Assembly: GCA_023393475.1 (NCBI GenBank)
Contig: JAEWLC010000028.1
Coordinates: forward strand, 81,262-145,261
DNA: 64,000 nucleotides
Reading direction: 5' to 3'
DNA from: Pseudomonadota bacterium
GTDB taxonomy: Bacteria; Pseudomonadota; Alphaproteobacteria; Rhizobiales; Devosiaceae
Shown: piece by piece, positions 25,156 to 33,729 of the stretch
Numbering within the stretch: position 1 is the stretch's first letter
Layout of the letters: each line of letters starts with the position of its first letter
Program-made: the position numbers and the translations under genes
Notes under the pieces: model-generated
The model's input: the letters and a program-made list of their open reading frames with translations, nothing else
Databases searched by the model: none
What the model was told of the DNA's origin: nothing

Positions 25156-26516
25156 GCCGCCTTGCGGCTGTTCGGGCGAGCCCAGGCCGGGATCCAGTCG
25201 CCGTGGGCGGCGAGCAAATCGTCGACGAGGTGCCAGATCTGGTCGAGATCGAGCTCGGCCGCGGTGTGCGGGTCCATCATCGCGGCGTGGTAGAGATGCT
25301 CCCGGTTCTCGGTCATCAGTGCCGCGACCGTCAGTTCCTGCACGTTGATATTGGTGCGGATCAGTGCGGTCAGTTGCGGAGGCAGGTCGCCGATATAGGT
25401 CGGCTGGACGCCCGATGCGTCGACGAGGCAGGGCACTTCCACCGCCGCATTGTCCGGCAGCGAGGTGATGACACCGTTGTTGCGGACGTTGCCGTAGATG
25501 ACGCCCGGCTCGCCGGTCCAGACCGAGTTGACGATCTCCGAGGCGTACTCCTTGCTCTGCTTGACCTCGATGCGGTTGGCCTTGCGGTATTCCTCCGAGG
25601 TGGTCTTCCACTTCTGGATCTGCTCAACGCAGCGCTTGGGGTACTCGTCGAGCGGAATGCCGAACTTCTCGATCAGGTCCTCGCGGCCTTCCTTGATGAA
25701 GTACGGGGTGTATTCGGCGAAGTGCTCCGAGCTTTCGGTGACGAAGTAACCCAGACGGGTCAGCATCTCGTAGCGCACCTTGTTGGGGCAGCGCGGGTTC
25801 CAGGTTGGCTTGGGCGCACGGCCTTCGCGATAGCCGCGGACGAGGTCCGGGTAGAGGTCGCGATAGCTGCCGTCGGGCATGCGCTGCTCGAATTTCAGGT
25901 AGAAGGCCATGTGGTTGATGCCGGCCGAGCGATAGCGGATCTCGGAATAGGGAATGTCGAGATCGTGGGCGAGCTCCATCGCCGTGCCCTGCACCGAGTG
26001 GCAAAGGCCGACCTGCTTGATGGTCGGGTATTTCTCGGCGATGGCCCAGGTGTTGATGGCCATCGGGTTGACGTATTGCAGCATCACCGCTTCGGGGGCG
26101 ACCTGCAGCATGTCCTCGCAGATCGACCACAGGTGCGGCACGGTGCGGAGCCCGCGCATGATGCCGCCGACGCCGAGCGTATCGGCAATGGTCTGGCGCA
26201 GGTTGTATTTCTTGGGGATCTCGAAATCGACCACGGTCGAGGGCTCATAGCCGCCGATTTGGAAGCAGACGACGACGAAGTTCGTGCCGTCGAGCGCTTC
26301 GCGCTGGTTCGAATAGGTCTTCACCGTCGCGGGCACGCCGAGCGTGTTCACCAGCTTGCCGGCGATGATGGCGCTTTCCTCAAGCCGCTGCGGGTTGATG
26401 TCCATCAGGCGGATTTCCGCGCCGGTCAGCGCCTCGCGCTGAAGGATGTCGCCGACGATGTTCTTCATGAACACCGACGAACCGGCGCCGATAAAGGTGA
26501 TCTTGGGGTTGGCCAT
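25152..26516 (-). CDS. melA: Alpha-galactosidase, GH4 family
   Basis: 454-aa NAD-/Mn-dependent glycosidase. NAD loop FIGAGSSVFMKNIVGD at residues 8-23, YVNPMAINTWA near 148-158, the metal-binding motif C172-H-S-V-Q that marks GH4 alpha-galactosidases, and GINHMAF further on. Residues 450-454 are charged/Ala-rich with no signal peptide: a cytoplasmic enzyme that splits imported melibiose or raffinose. The frame is open upstream to 26921, but the ATG at 26516 with GGAGAG upstream gives the family N-terminus. It is the distal gene of the agp-like transporter operon, 31 bp after the ATPase gene. Confidence 0.92.
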   Translation of the reverse strand: MANPKITFIGAGSSVFMKNIVGDILQREALTGAEIRLMDINPQRLEESAIIAGKLVNTLGVPATVKTYSNQREALDGTNFVVVCFQIGGYEPSTVVDFEIPKKYNLRQTIADTLGVGGIMRGLRTVPHLWSICEDMLQVAPEAVMLQYVNPMAINTWAIAEKYPTIKQVGLCHSVQGTAMELAHDLDIPYSEIRYRSAGINHMAFYLKFEQRMPDGSYRDLYPDLVRGYREGRAPKPTWNPRCPNKVRYEMLTRLGYFVTESSEHFAEYTPYFIKEGREDLIEKFGIPLDEYPKRCVEQIQKWKTTSEEYRKANRIEVKQSKEYASEIVNSVWTGEPGVIYGNVRNNGVITSLPDNAAVEVPCLVDASGVQPTYIGDLPPQLTALIRTNINVQELTVAALMTENREHLYHAAMMDPHTAAELDLDQIWHLVDDLLAAHGDWIPAWARPNSRKAA

Positions 26517-26547
26517 AAAAGTCTCTCCGATAATCCGTCCTTGGCCG

Positions 26548-28212
26548 CTAGGCGGCGATTTCAAATGCGGCCCGCACGAGGCGGGAGGTGTACTCGGTCT
26601 TGGGGTTGCTGAGGACCTCGGCGACGGGGCCCTCCTCCACAACCTTGCCATGCTGCATGACCATGACGCGGTGGCACAGCGCCCGCACCACCTTGAGATC
26701 GTGCGAGATGAACAGGTAGCTGAGGCCCCGCTCGTCCTGGAGCTTGCGCAGCAGGTCGATGATCTGGGCCTGTACCGAGAGGTCGAGCGCCGAAGTCGGC
26801 TCGTCGAGCAGGATGAACTCCGGCTCGAGGGCAATCGCCCGGGCGATGGCGATGCGCTGCCGCTGCCCACCGGAGAATTCGTGCGGGAAGCGGTTGAGAA
26901 TGGTGTCGGGCAGGCCCGCATCGCGCAGCGCGACGCGCACCCGCTCGACCCGCTCGCGCGAGTTGGCGCCGATCCTGTTGACGATCAGCCCTTCCTCGAG
27001 AATCTGGCGCACGCTCATGCGCGGGTTCAGCGAGGCGAACGGGTCCTGGAACACGATCTGCATGCGCTGGCGCAGCGGCCGCATCTGCTCGCGGTTCTTG
27101 TCGTGGATCGACTGCCCGTCGAAGAAGATCTGCCCGCCCTGGTTGCCGATCAGCCGGATCAGCGCCTGGCCGAACGTGGTCTTGCCGGAGCCCGATTCAC
27201 CAACGAGGCCGAGAGTTTCGTGGCGCTTGAGATTCAGCGACAGGTTGTCGACGGCGACGAGCTCGAAGAAATCGGGCTTGAAGACGCCGCCGCGCTTCAG
27301 CGTGAAGCTGACCTTGACCTTGTCGCCCTCTAGAATGGTGGGCTCGTCGGCCGGCAGGGGCTTGGCGCTGCCCTTGGGTTCGGATGCGAGAAGGTGCCGG
27401 GTGTAGGGGTGGCGCGGGTTGGTGAACAGCGCCTCGGTGGTGTTGTGCTCCTGCACGCGGCCGTGCTGCATCACGTAGACGTAGTCCGAGAACTGCCGGA
27501 CGATGGTCAGGTCGTGGGTGATAAGGATCACCGCCATGCCGTACTTGGCCTTCAGGTCCTTGATCAGGTTGAGGATCTGGGCCTGCACGGTGACGTCGAG
27601 CGCGGTGGTGGGCTCGTCGGCGATGAGGATGTCGGGCCGATTGGCGAGGGCCATGGCGATCATCACGCGCTGGCGCTGGCCGCCCGAAAGCTGGTGCGGA
27701 TAGGAGCGGAGACGCGCCGCCGGCTCGGGGATCTGCACTTCCTCGAGCAGCTTCTCAGCCCGCTTCATCGCCTCGGGGCGACTGATCCGGTTGTGGAGGT
27801 GGAGCACTTCGCAGAGCTGCTGGCCGATGGTGTAGACCGGGTTCAGCGAGCTCATCGGCTCCTGGAAGATCATCGACACGTCGTTGCCGCGGAGCTTGCG
27901 CATCTGCGTGTCGCTGAGCTTGTAGATGTCCTGCCCACCGAGCTTTATGCTCGAAGCATTGCCAACGCGGGCCCGCTTGGTGAGGAGCCGCATGATGGTG
28001 CGGGCGGTCACCGATTTGCCGGAGCCGCTTTCACCGACCAGCGCGATGGTCTCGCCCTTGTGCAGCTGGAACGAGACGTCGCGTACCGCATGCACCGTGC
28101 CGCCTTCGACCTTGAAATCCACTGCCACGTTGCGCGCATCGAGGATCAGCTCGCGGCCATGCGAGCCGAGGTCGTGCCGTTCCGAGGGGCTGAGGTTGTC
28201 TTGGGTGGTCAT
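26548..28212 (-). CDS. agpD: Fused double-ATPase subunit of peptide-family ABC importer
   Basis: 554 aa carrying two complete DppD/DppF-type nucleotide-binding domains. Domain 1: Walker A GESGSGKSVTART near residue 55, signature LSGGQRQR, Walker B ILIADEPTTALD. Domain 2: Walker A GESGSGKTTFGQA near 345, FSGGQRQR, FILLDEPTSALD. Each is followed by an oligopeptide-transporter C-terminal segment. ATG at 28212 has GAGG upstream and a 7-bp gap to the permease gene; a longer frame reaches 28239. Context with melA and agpA suggests alpha-galactoside rather than peptide transport. Confidence 0.93.
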   Translation of the reverse strand: MTTQDNLSPSERHDLGSHGRELILDARNVAVDFKVEGGTVHAVRDVSFQLHKGETIALVGESGSGKSVTARTIMRLLTKRARVGNASSIKLGGQDIYKLSDTQMRKLRGNDVSMIFQEPMSSLNPVYTIGQQLCEVLHLHNRISRPEAMKRAEKLLEEVQIPEPAARLRSYPHQLSGGQRQRVMIAMALANRPDILIADEPTTALDVTVQAQILNLIKDLKAKYGMAVILITHDLTIVRQFSDYVYVMQHGRVQEHNTTEALFTNPRHPYTRHLLASEPKGSAKPLPADEPTILEGDKVKVSFTLKRGGVFKPDFFELVAVDNLSLNLKRHETLGLVGESGSGKTTFGQALIRLIGNQGGQIFFDGQSIHDKNREQMRPLRQRMQIVFQDPFASLNPRMSVRQILEEGLIVNRIGANSRERVERVRVALRDAGLPDTILNRFPHEFSGGQRQRIAIARAIALEPEFILLDEPTSALDLSVQAQIIDLLRKLQDERGLSYLFISHDLKVVRALCHRVMVMQHGKVVEEGPVAEVLSNPKTEYTSRLVRAAFEIAA

Positions 28213-28219
28213 GGCAGCC

Positions 28220-29440
28220 TCAATAGGGGTCGATCGCATCGCGCAGGCCGTCGCCTAGCGCGTTGAAGGCGAAGACGGTGACCAGCACGAACACCACCGG
28301 CGACAGGATCCACGGGTAGGAGCCGATTACCGAGAAGGTGCCGGTGTCCTGCAGCATCAGGCCCCAGGAGATCAGCGGCGGCTTCACGGCAAAGCCGAGG
28401 AAGCCGAGGAAGCTCTCGAGCAGCACTACGGATGGCACGGCCAGTGTCACCGCCACGATCACGTGGCTGAGGACGTTCGGCAGGATGTGGCGGGTGATGA
28501 TGCGCGCATCGCTCGAACCGACGGCGATGGCGGCCCGCACGTAGTCGATTCGCGCCAAGGCAAGGGTTTTCGATCGCACTTCACGGCTGAGCTGGGCCCA
28601 GCCAAGCACTGCCATGACGCCGATGACGAAGGCGATGAAGATGTTGGACGGCGCCGTGACGGGGATCAACGAGGTCAGCGCCAGGTAGAGCGGCAGCTGC
28701 GGGAAGGCGAGCACGAACTCGACGAAGCGCTGCACCCAGAGGTCGAGCCTGCCGCCGAGATAGCCCGAGGCGATGCCGACGAGCGAGCCGACGATCGTGG
28801 TGATCGCCACCACGACCAGCGCGATAGTCAGCGAAATCTGCGAGCCGACGATGCCGCGCGAGAGGATATCGCGGCCGAGCTTGTCGGTACCGAGCAGATG
28901 CATCGGCCGCCCGTCGGTGGTGCCGAAGAAGTGGATGTCGGTCGGAATGATGCCGAGCAGGCGGTAGGAATGCCCGCGGACGAAGAAGCCGACCGGCGTC
29001 GGATCGTCCAGCACCGGCCCGGTGAGGGGCTGGAAAGTGATGGGATCGAACTCGCCGGTCTCGCCGATCGGGTAGATATGCGGGATGAGGCTGAAATTGC
29101 CCTGAGGGTCCTGGAAGGCGATGACGTCGGGCGGGGCGAAGGGCAGCTCGGTTCGCTTGGGGTCCATCGGGGCGAAGAAATCGCCGAACAGCGCAATCAC
29201 CAGCAGGGCGACCACCAGCCACAGGCCGATCATGCCCATGATCGAGCGGCGGAATCGGCGCCACACCAGCGTCGCGTAGCCCTCGTTGCCCTGGCCGAAG
29301 CGCGTGACGCCAGCGGACTGCGTCGCCTCGTCGGCGATGCGCGATGCCTCGCCCGCATCGGTGACTTCGGTGCTGGGCGCGGGACCCGCGCCGACATCTG
29401 TCGGCAGCGGTGGGGCGTCGTGGGCCTTGATTTCGGTCAT
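28220..29440 (-). CDS. agpC: ABC importer permease, DppC/OppC type
   Basis: 406-aa inner-membrane permease. It is about 100 residues longer than common DppC proteins, owing to a polar Ala/Pro-rich N-terminal extension (to about residue 75) and a large first periplasmic loop (about 110-190). First helix MIGLWLVVALLVIALFGDFFAP; the coupling EAA-type loop reads YVRAAIAVGSSDARIITRHILPNVL near 300-325. The ATG overlaps the end of the partner permease gene (ATGA). Part of the five-gene minus-strand run with agpA, agpB, agpD and melA. Confidence 0.92.
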   Translation of the reverse strand: MTEIKAHDAPPLPTDVGAGPAPSTEVTDAGEASRIADEATQSAGVTRFGQGNEGYATLVWRRFRRSIMGMIGLWLVVALLVIALFGDFFAPMDPKRTELPFAPPDVIAFQDPQGNFSLIPHIYPIGETGEFDPITFQPLTGPVLDDPTPVGFFVRGHSYRLLGIIPTDIHFFGTTDGRPMHLLGTDKLGRDILSRGIVGSQISLTIALVVVAITTIVGSLVGIASGYLGGRLDLWVQRFVEFVLAFPQLPLYLALTSLIPVTAPSNIFIAFVIGVMAVLGWAQLSREVRSKTLALARIDYVRAAIAVGSSDARIITRHILPNVLSHVIVAVTLAVPSVVLLESFLGFLGFAVKPPLISWGLMLQDTGTFSVIGSYPWILSPVVFVLVTVFAFNALGDGLRDAIDPY

Positions 29441-30447
29441 TCGGCCGACCCTCCGAGGCGGATGCGGGGATCGAGCGCGACGAGCAGCAGGTCGGCGATG
29501 ATGTTGCCTATGATCAGCGTGGTTGCGAGCACCAGCATGAAGGTCGCGGTGACATAGACGTCGCCGACGCCCATCGAGCCGACGATGGCCGGGCCGACGG
29601 TTGCGAGGCCGAAGACAATGGCTACCTCGATCTCGCCGGTCAGCATGTAGGGGAGCGCCACGCCCTGGTAGGCGAGCAGCGGATGGAGCGCGTTGGGCAC
29701 GGCGTGCTTCATGATCACGCCGGATTCCGGCAGGCCCTTGGCCCGCGCCGTCTCGACATACTGGCTGTTGAGCACGTCGAGCAGGTTACCGCGCATCACC
29801 CGCATGTTGTAGGCGAGCCCGCCGAAGGTGGCGATGAAGATCACCGGCCAGACGTGCTGGACGAGGTTGACGAACTTGTCCCAGCTCCACGGCTGTCCGC
29901 CGTACTTGGCCGAGAAGAACATCCCGACTTCGCTGACATTCAGCCGGAAGACGAGGAGGTAGAGGATGATGATCGCGAGCAGGAAGCGCGGGATCGTCAT
30001 GCCGAGGAAGGAGATGACGCCAAGCAGCGTATCGGCCCACGAGTACTGGCGCGTTGCGGCAATGATGCCGAGGCCGATGCCGAGGGCCGACGCGAGGAAA
30101 TGGCAGACCAGCGCCAGGAGGATCGTAGCCGGCAGCCGGTCGGCGACCACGATGCCGACGTCCTTGTTGTAGTAATAGGAGTGGCCGAAATCGAAGCGGG
30201 TGAGGATGCCCCAGATCCAGTTGAAATACTGGACGAGGATCGGCTGATCGAGCCCGTTGGCGACACGGTAGGCCTGGGCCTGGATCTCCGCCTGGTCGGA
30301 CGGCACGCCGCCCTGGTTGATCAGCATCGACTTGATGTAGTCGGCGTAGTCGCCCGGGGGCGCCTGGATGATGGCGAAGGTCACGACGCTAAGCAGCAAG
30401 AGGAGCGGGATCGCCCCCAAAATGCGCGTCACCAGAAATCTGAGCAT
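29437..30447 (-). CDS. agpB: ABC importer permease, DppB/OppB type
   Basis: 336-aa permease with six hydrophobic segments. Starts MLRFLVTRILGAIPLLLLLSVVTFAIIQAPPGDY, the standard DppB N-terminus; the coupling loop is YVETARAKGLPESGVIMKHAVPNAL near residues 230-255. It lies 124 bp after the binding-protein gene, from which it is separated by a strong hairpin, and overlaps the DppC-type gene by 4 bp. Confidence 0.93.
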   Translation of the reverse strand: MLRFLVTRILGAIPLLLLLSVVTFAIIQAPPGDYADYIKSMLINQGGVPSDQAEIQAQAYRVANGLDQPILVQYFNWIWGILTRFDFGHSYYYNKDVGIVVADRLPATILLALVCHFLASALGIGLGIIAATRQYSWADTLLGVISFLGMTIPRFLLAIIILYLLVFRLNVSEVGMFFSAKYGGQPWSWDKFVNLVQHVWPVIFIATFGGLAYNMRVMRGNLLDVLNSQYVETARAKGLPESGVIMKHAVPNALHPLLAYQGVALPYMLTGEIEVAIVFGLATVGPAIVGSMGVGDVYVTATFMLVLATTLIIGNIIADLLLVALDPRIRLGGSAE

Positions 30448-30525
30448 CGATCGGCAGCCCCGTTAGAGCGCTTTCAGGAAAAGTTGCAGACTTTACGAGA
30501 GCGCGACGTCTTCATTCCCAGGAGA

Positions 30526-30547
30526 GCAGGGGGACGTGCCCCCCTGC
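30526..30547 (-). other. Intercistronic hairpin behind the binding-protein gene
   Basis: Perfect 8-bp stem, 30526-30533 with 30540-30547, and a 6-nt loop, beginning about 25 nt after the agpA stop on the minus strand. No T-tract follows. It probably protects the binding-protein message or slows readthrough into the permease genes, giving more binding protein than permease; this is inference. Confidence 0.65.
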
Positions 30548-30571
30548 CATGATTGCATCCTCAGGGAGGGA

Positions 30572-32647
30572 TTACACCGGCCCTGCGGAGCCGGGAGCGC
30601 CCGGCAGGGTCTGCGGATGCAACTCGTTGGTCGACTGCTTGTCAGCCGGCACGAACACGCGCTCGCGGATGATGTTGTCCTCAGCCCAGTTGAACATGAA
30701 GATCGGGGCACCAGCCGGGATGTTGGCGAAGCGCTTGTTGATGATGAGCGCACCAGGGTACTGCGTCAGGCCCACCGAGTTGACGTTCTCGGTGAACAGC
30801 TTCTGGTACTTCTTCATCAGCTCCTTGCGCTCGGCCATGTCCGAGGACTTGATGAACGCGTTGACCGCATCCACCATCTCCTGCTCGTAGGGCAGCAGGT
30901 CGACGGTGCCATCGGTGCCGCCGCGATGCATCCAGCTGGTCCGCGGCCCGGTCGGAGCGAGCGTCGCGGTGCCCTGCACCACCGACACCATTTCCGAACC
31001 CTGGCGGCGAACCTGCCAGTCCCACTGGCCCGAATCCGCCATGTCGTCACGCGCGGTGCCGGTCTGGAAGTTGGCCACGACGCGCAGGCCGAGCTGTTCC
31101 ATCTGGGCAATCACGCCTTCGGCGAGGTTCGTGTCCGTGCCGTAGTCGGAGTTGGCGAGGAGGGTGATTTCCACGTCAGCGCCGCCGTCCGCGAAGTTGC
31201 GGATGCCGTTGCCGTCCGTGTCCTTCAGCCCGAGGCCGTCGAGCAGAGCTTTCGCACTCTCGAGGTCGTACGAGTAGTAAACCGTCGAGTCCTTGTCGTA
31301 GAAGGCCGTGCCGGCATAGAGGCCGCCCGGATAGATGGCGGTGAACGGACCGCGCACCAGCGAGTCGCCGAGCCGCTGGCGATCGGTGGCGATCGAGACG
31401 GCCTTGCGGAAATCGAGGTTGCGGTTCAGTTCGCGCACCTTCTGGCCGCGCTCGTCCGGAGTGCCCCAACCGTTGCCGGAGAGGTTCATGTCGAGCGTGT
31501 AGCCGATGGTGCGTGCACCGAAGGCGAGACGGGCGGGGGCGTTCGGATCGGCGGAGCGCTTCAGCGCCTCGACATAGCTTTCGGCCTGTTCGAGGTTCGA
31601 GAAGTCGCCAGAGCCGGCAACAGCCTGCACGTCGCGGTCCGCCCAGGTCGAGAGGCGATAGTGCATCTCGTCGAGATAGGGCAGCTGGTTACCGGCCTCG
31701 TCCACCTTCCAGTAGTAGGGGTTGCGGCGCATCACCACGATGTCGTCGGGCCGGTATTCGACCGGCACCCAGGCGCCCATGGTCGGAATATTGAGGTATT
31801 CCGGCGGGAAGGCGTTCTTGTACTGATCGTAGGTGTTGGCCGAATTGTACTTCGGGTGCTGCGGCTTCAGGATGTGGCTCGGGCCGGGGCAGAACGTGCC
31901 GTACGCCATGGCGTAGAGGTACTGCGTCGGCTTGGTTTCCTTGAACGTCCAGACGACGGTGTAGTCATCCACCTTCTCGAGCGTGGTGCCGGCACCGAAG
32001 GTCTCGGGCGTCGCGCCATTGAGCGGGGAGACGTTCGGGTCGAGGACGTTATCCTCCCAGTAGAACATCAGGTCATCGGCGGTGAACGGGGCGCCGTCCG
32101 ACCACTTCGCACCTTCGATGAGGTGCATGGTCAGCTGGTGGCCGTCTTCGGACCATTCCCAGCTCTTGGCGAGGTTCGGCAGCGGCTCGAGCTCGTCGGC
32201 CTTCACCTGGAACAGCGGACCCGTGCGGGTCAGGCATTCGGAGAGGCCGATATCGATGCCGCCCCAGCCCTGCGACTGGCCGCCGATATAGTTCCAGCCT
32301 TCCGGCCGGCCACCGATCACGTGGCGCATCACGTCGCCATAAACGCCGACGCCGTCGGGCATGTTCGCGGTCTTGTAGACCAGCGGCTCCTTGGGCAGGC
32401 GCTCGGCGACGGGCGGCAGCGTGCCGGCGTCAACATACTTGGACGTAACCCAGGCCGGCTCGTGGTATTCCGGCAGGGCCTTGAACTCGAACATATCCTT
32501 GATACCGACGAAGTTCGGCGTTCCCTGCGCCTCGAATGTCGGTGGATCGGGCGGCGTCGTCGGGGTGACGGTCTGCGCCTGTGCTGCCAGGATAGAAACG
32601 GACAGCAGAAGGCCTGCCCCGCCAAGGGCATATTTGGGCTTTCGCAT
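30572..32647 (-). CDS. agpA: Periplasmic binding protein for alpha-galactosides (peptide-family)
   Basis: 691 aa, a family-5 extracellular solute-binding protein, longer than DppA/OppA (about 540) as in the subgroup that binds oligosaccharides. Signal peptide MRKPKYALGGAGLLLSVSILAAQA, cleavage near residue 24. Typical family blocks: PNLAKSWEWSEDGHQLTMHL, GAKWSDGAPFTADDLMFYWED, and NRNLDFRKAVSIATDRQ. GGGAGG lies 6 nt before the ATG; upstream frame to 32674 is not needed. In Sinorhizobium meliloti the melibiose/raffinose binding protein AgpA belongs to this peptide-binding family and lies with agpBCD and melA, as here. First gene of the operon. Confidence 0.88.
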   Translation of the reverse strand: MRKPKYALGGAGLLLSVSILAAQAQTVTPTTPPDPPTFEAQGTPNFVGIKDMFEFKALPEYHEPAWVTSKYVDAGTLPPVAERLPKEPLVYKTANMPDGVGVYGDVMRHVIGGRPEGWNYIGGQSQGWGGIDIGLSECLTRTGPLFQVKADELEPLPNLAKSWEWSEDGHQLTMHLIEGAKWSDGAPFTADDLMFYWEDNVLDPNVSPLNGATPETFGAGTTLEKVDDYTVVWTFKETKPTQYLYAMAYGTFCPGPSHILKPQHPKYNSANTYDQYKNAFPPEYLNIPTMGAWVPVEYRPDDIVVMRRNPYYWKVDEAGNQLPYLDEMHYRLSTWADRDVQAVAGSGDFSNLEQAESYVEALKRSADPNAPARLAFGARTIGYTLDMNLSGNGWGTPDERGQKVRELNRNLDFRKAVSIATDRQRLGDSLVRGPFTAIYPGGLYAGTAFYDKDSTVYYSYDLESAKALLDGLGLKDTDGNGIRNFADGGADVEITLLANSDYGTDTNLAEGVIAQMEQLGLRVVANFQTGTARDDMADSGQWDWQVRRQGSEMVSVVQGTATLAPTGPRTSWMHRGGTDGTVDLLPYEQEMVDAVNAFIKSSDMAERKELMKKYQKLFTENVNSVGLTQYPGALIINKRFANIPAGAPIFMFNWAEDNIIRERVFVPADKQSTNELHPQTLPGAPGSAGPV

Positions 32648-32801
32648 GATACCTCCCATTGCGCTGGACAGCACAAAGCGTGCCGAAGAATGGGCCTCCC
32701 GCCCGGTTCCCCCTCGTCCAGTGTGCTGACCGTACGACTTGCAGCGGGCGCAACAATCCGATTATCTGGATGAGTATTTCCGGTTTTTAAAGGTTTCGGC
32801 C
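32648..32801. promoter_or_regulatory. Divergent control region, agpA operon and AraC/MelR-like gene
   Basis: 154 bp between divergent starts. It must carry the promoter of the agpA-melA run and that of the regulator. The half nearest the regulator is AT-richer (32755-32792). No clean sigma70 pair or direct-repeat AraC site could be assigned by eye. Confidence 0.45.
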
Positions 32802-33713
32802 ATGGCCGTCACACTCACCAAGATCGCCAAGGCGCAACCGCCGGTGCCGCGGCCCGACAGGCAGTTCTACGCCAAGACCTCGGCCTTCGGCCGCTTCGGC
32901 ATCCGCTGGTTCGACCCGCAGTTGATGGAGCAGGAACACCTACACGGCCATATCGAGATGAACTGGCTGACCTCGGGCAGCATGGACTATCTCGTCGACG
33001 GCAAGCCGGTGACGGTGCCGTCGCGGCACCTGGTGCTGTTCTGGGCAGGTATCCCGCACCGCACGACCAGCATCGACCGCGGCCCGGCTGGAGACAGCCG
33101 GCAGTGCAATATCTACCTGCCGCTCGATTCCTTCCTCCACATGCCCAAGCTCGGCAAGCTGACCGACACCATGATGGGCGGCGGCCTGATCGCCCTTCCG
33201 GAGGGCACGATCGGCGACGACACCCTGGTCCGCTGGTACAACGACTATCGCCGCGGCGATGCCGAGCGCGGCGACATCCTGCGCTCCGAGATCGCGCTGA
33301 TGCTGCGGCGCGCCGCGGTCGATGGCTGGGAAGAGTTGCTGCCGCCCTGGATCGAGGCGGTGAACCCGGCGATGCGCGGGGCGACGCCGCTCCGCTACGT
33401 CGTGGCCATGATCAAGCACATCCTCGAGAACCTGAGCGAACCGCTGCGGGCAGAGGACATCGCCAAGGTGGTGGGGCTCCACCCCAACTACGCGCTGAAC
33501 CTCTTCACTGCGGTGATGAACGTCTCGATCCATCGCTTTGTGCTGCGCATGCGGCTGATCCGCGCCAGGGCGCTGCTGTTCGAGGGGAGCCTCTCGATCG
33601 AAAACGTCGCCTTCGAGTCCGGCTTCTCGTCGCTGAGCCAGTTCTACGACCAGTTCGGCAAGGCCTATGGCATCACGCCCCGGCAGCTCAGGTCGCAGCA
33701 CTTCCACGGTTGA
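32802..33713 (+). CDS. agpT: AraC family regulator, MelR/AgpT-like
   Basis: 303 aa. The N-terminal cupin domain reads LHGHIEMNWLTSGSMDYLVDG and LVLFWAGIPHRTTS, the pattern of MelR-type melibiose regulators. Two C-terminal helix-turn-helix units: AEDIAKVVGLHPNYALNLF and IENVAFESGFSSLSQFYDQF, closing with GITPRQLRSQ. ATG at 32802 has AAAGG upstream; a TTG-initiated frame from 32739 is possible. Divergent from agpA, it is the likely galactoside-responsive activator of the agp-melA operon, as AgpT is in Sinorhizobium. Confidence 0.85.
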   Translation: MAVTLTKIAKAQPPVPRPDRQFYAKTSAFGRFGIRWFDPQLMEQEHLHGHIEMNWLTSGSMDYLVDGKPVTVPSRHLVLFWAGIPHRTTSIDRGPAGDSRQCNIYLPLDSFLHMPKLGKLTDTMMGGGLIALPEGTIGDDTLVRWYNDYRRGDAERGDILRSEIALMLRRAAVDGWEELLPPWIEAVNPAMRGATPLRYVVAMIKHILENLSEPLRAEDIAKVVGLHPNYALNLFTAVMNVSIHRFVLRMRLIRARALLFEGSLSIENVAFESGFSSLSQFYDQFGKAYGITPRQLRSQHFHG

Positions 33714-33729
33714 ACGGCACTGACGGCGC

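Noticed and set aside
29683..30552. Plus-strand frame opposite the DppB-type permease
   Set aside because: Acidic, low-complexity shadow of a well-conserved permease gene.
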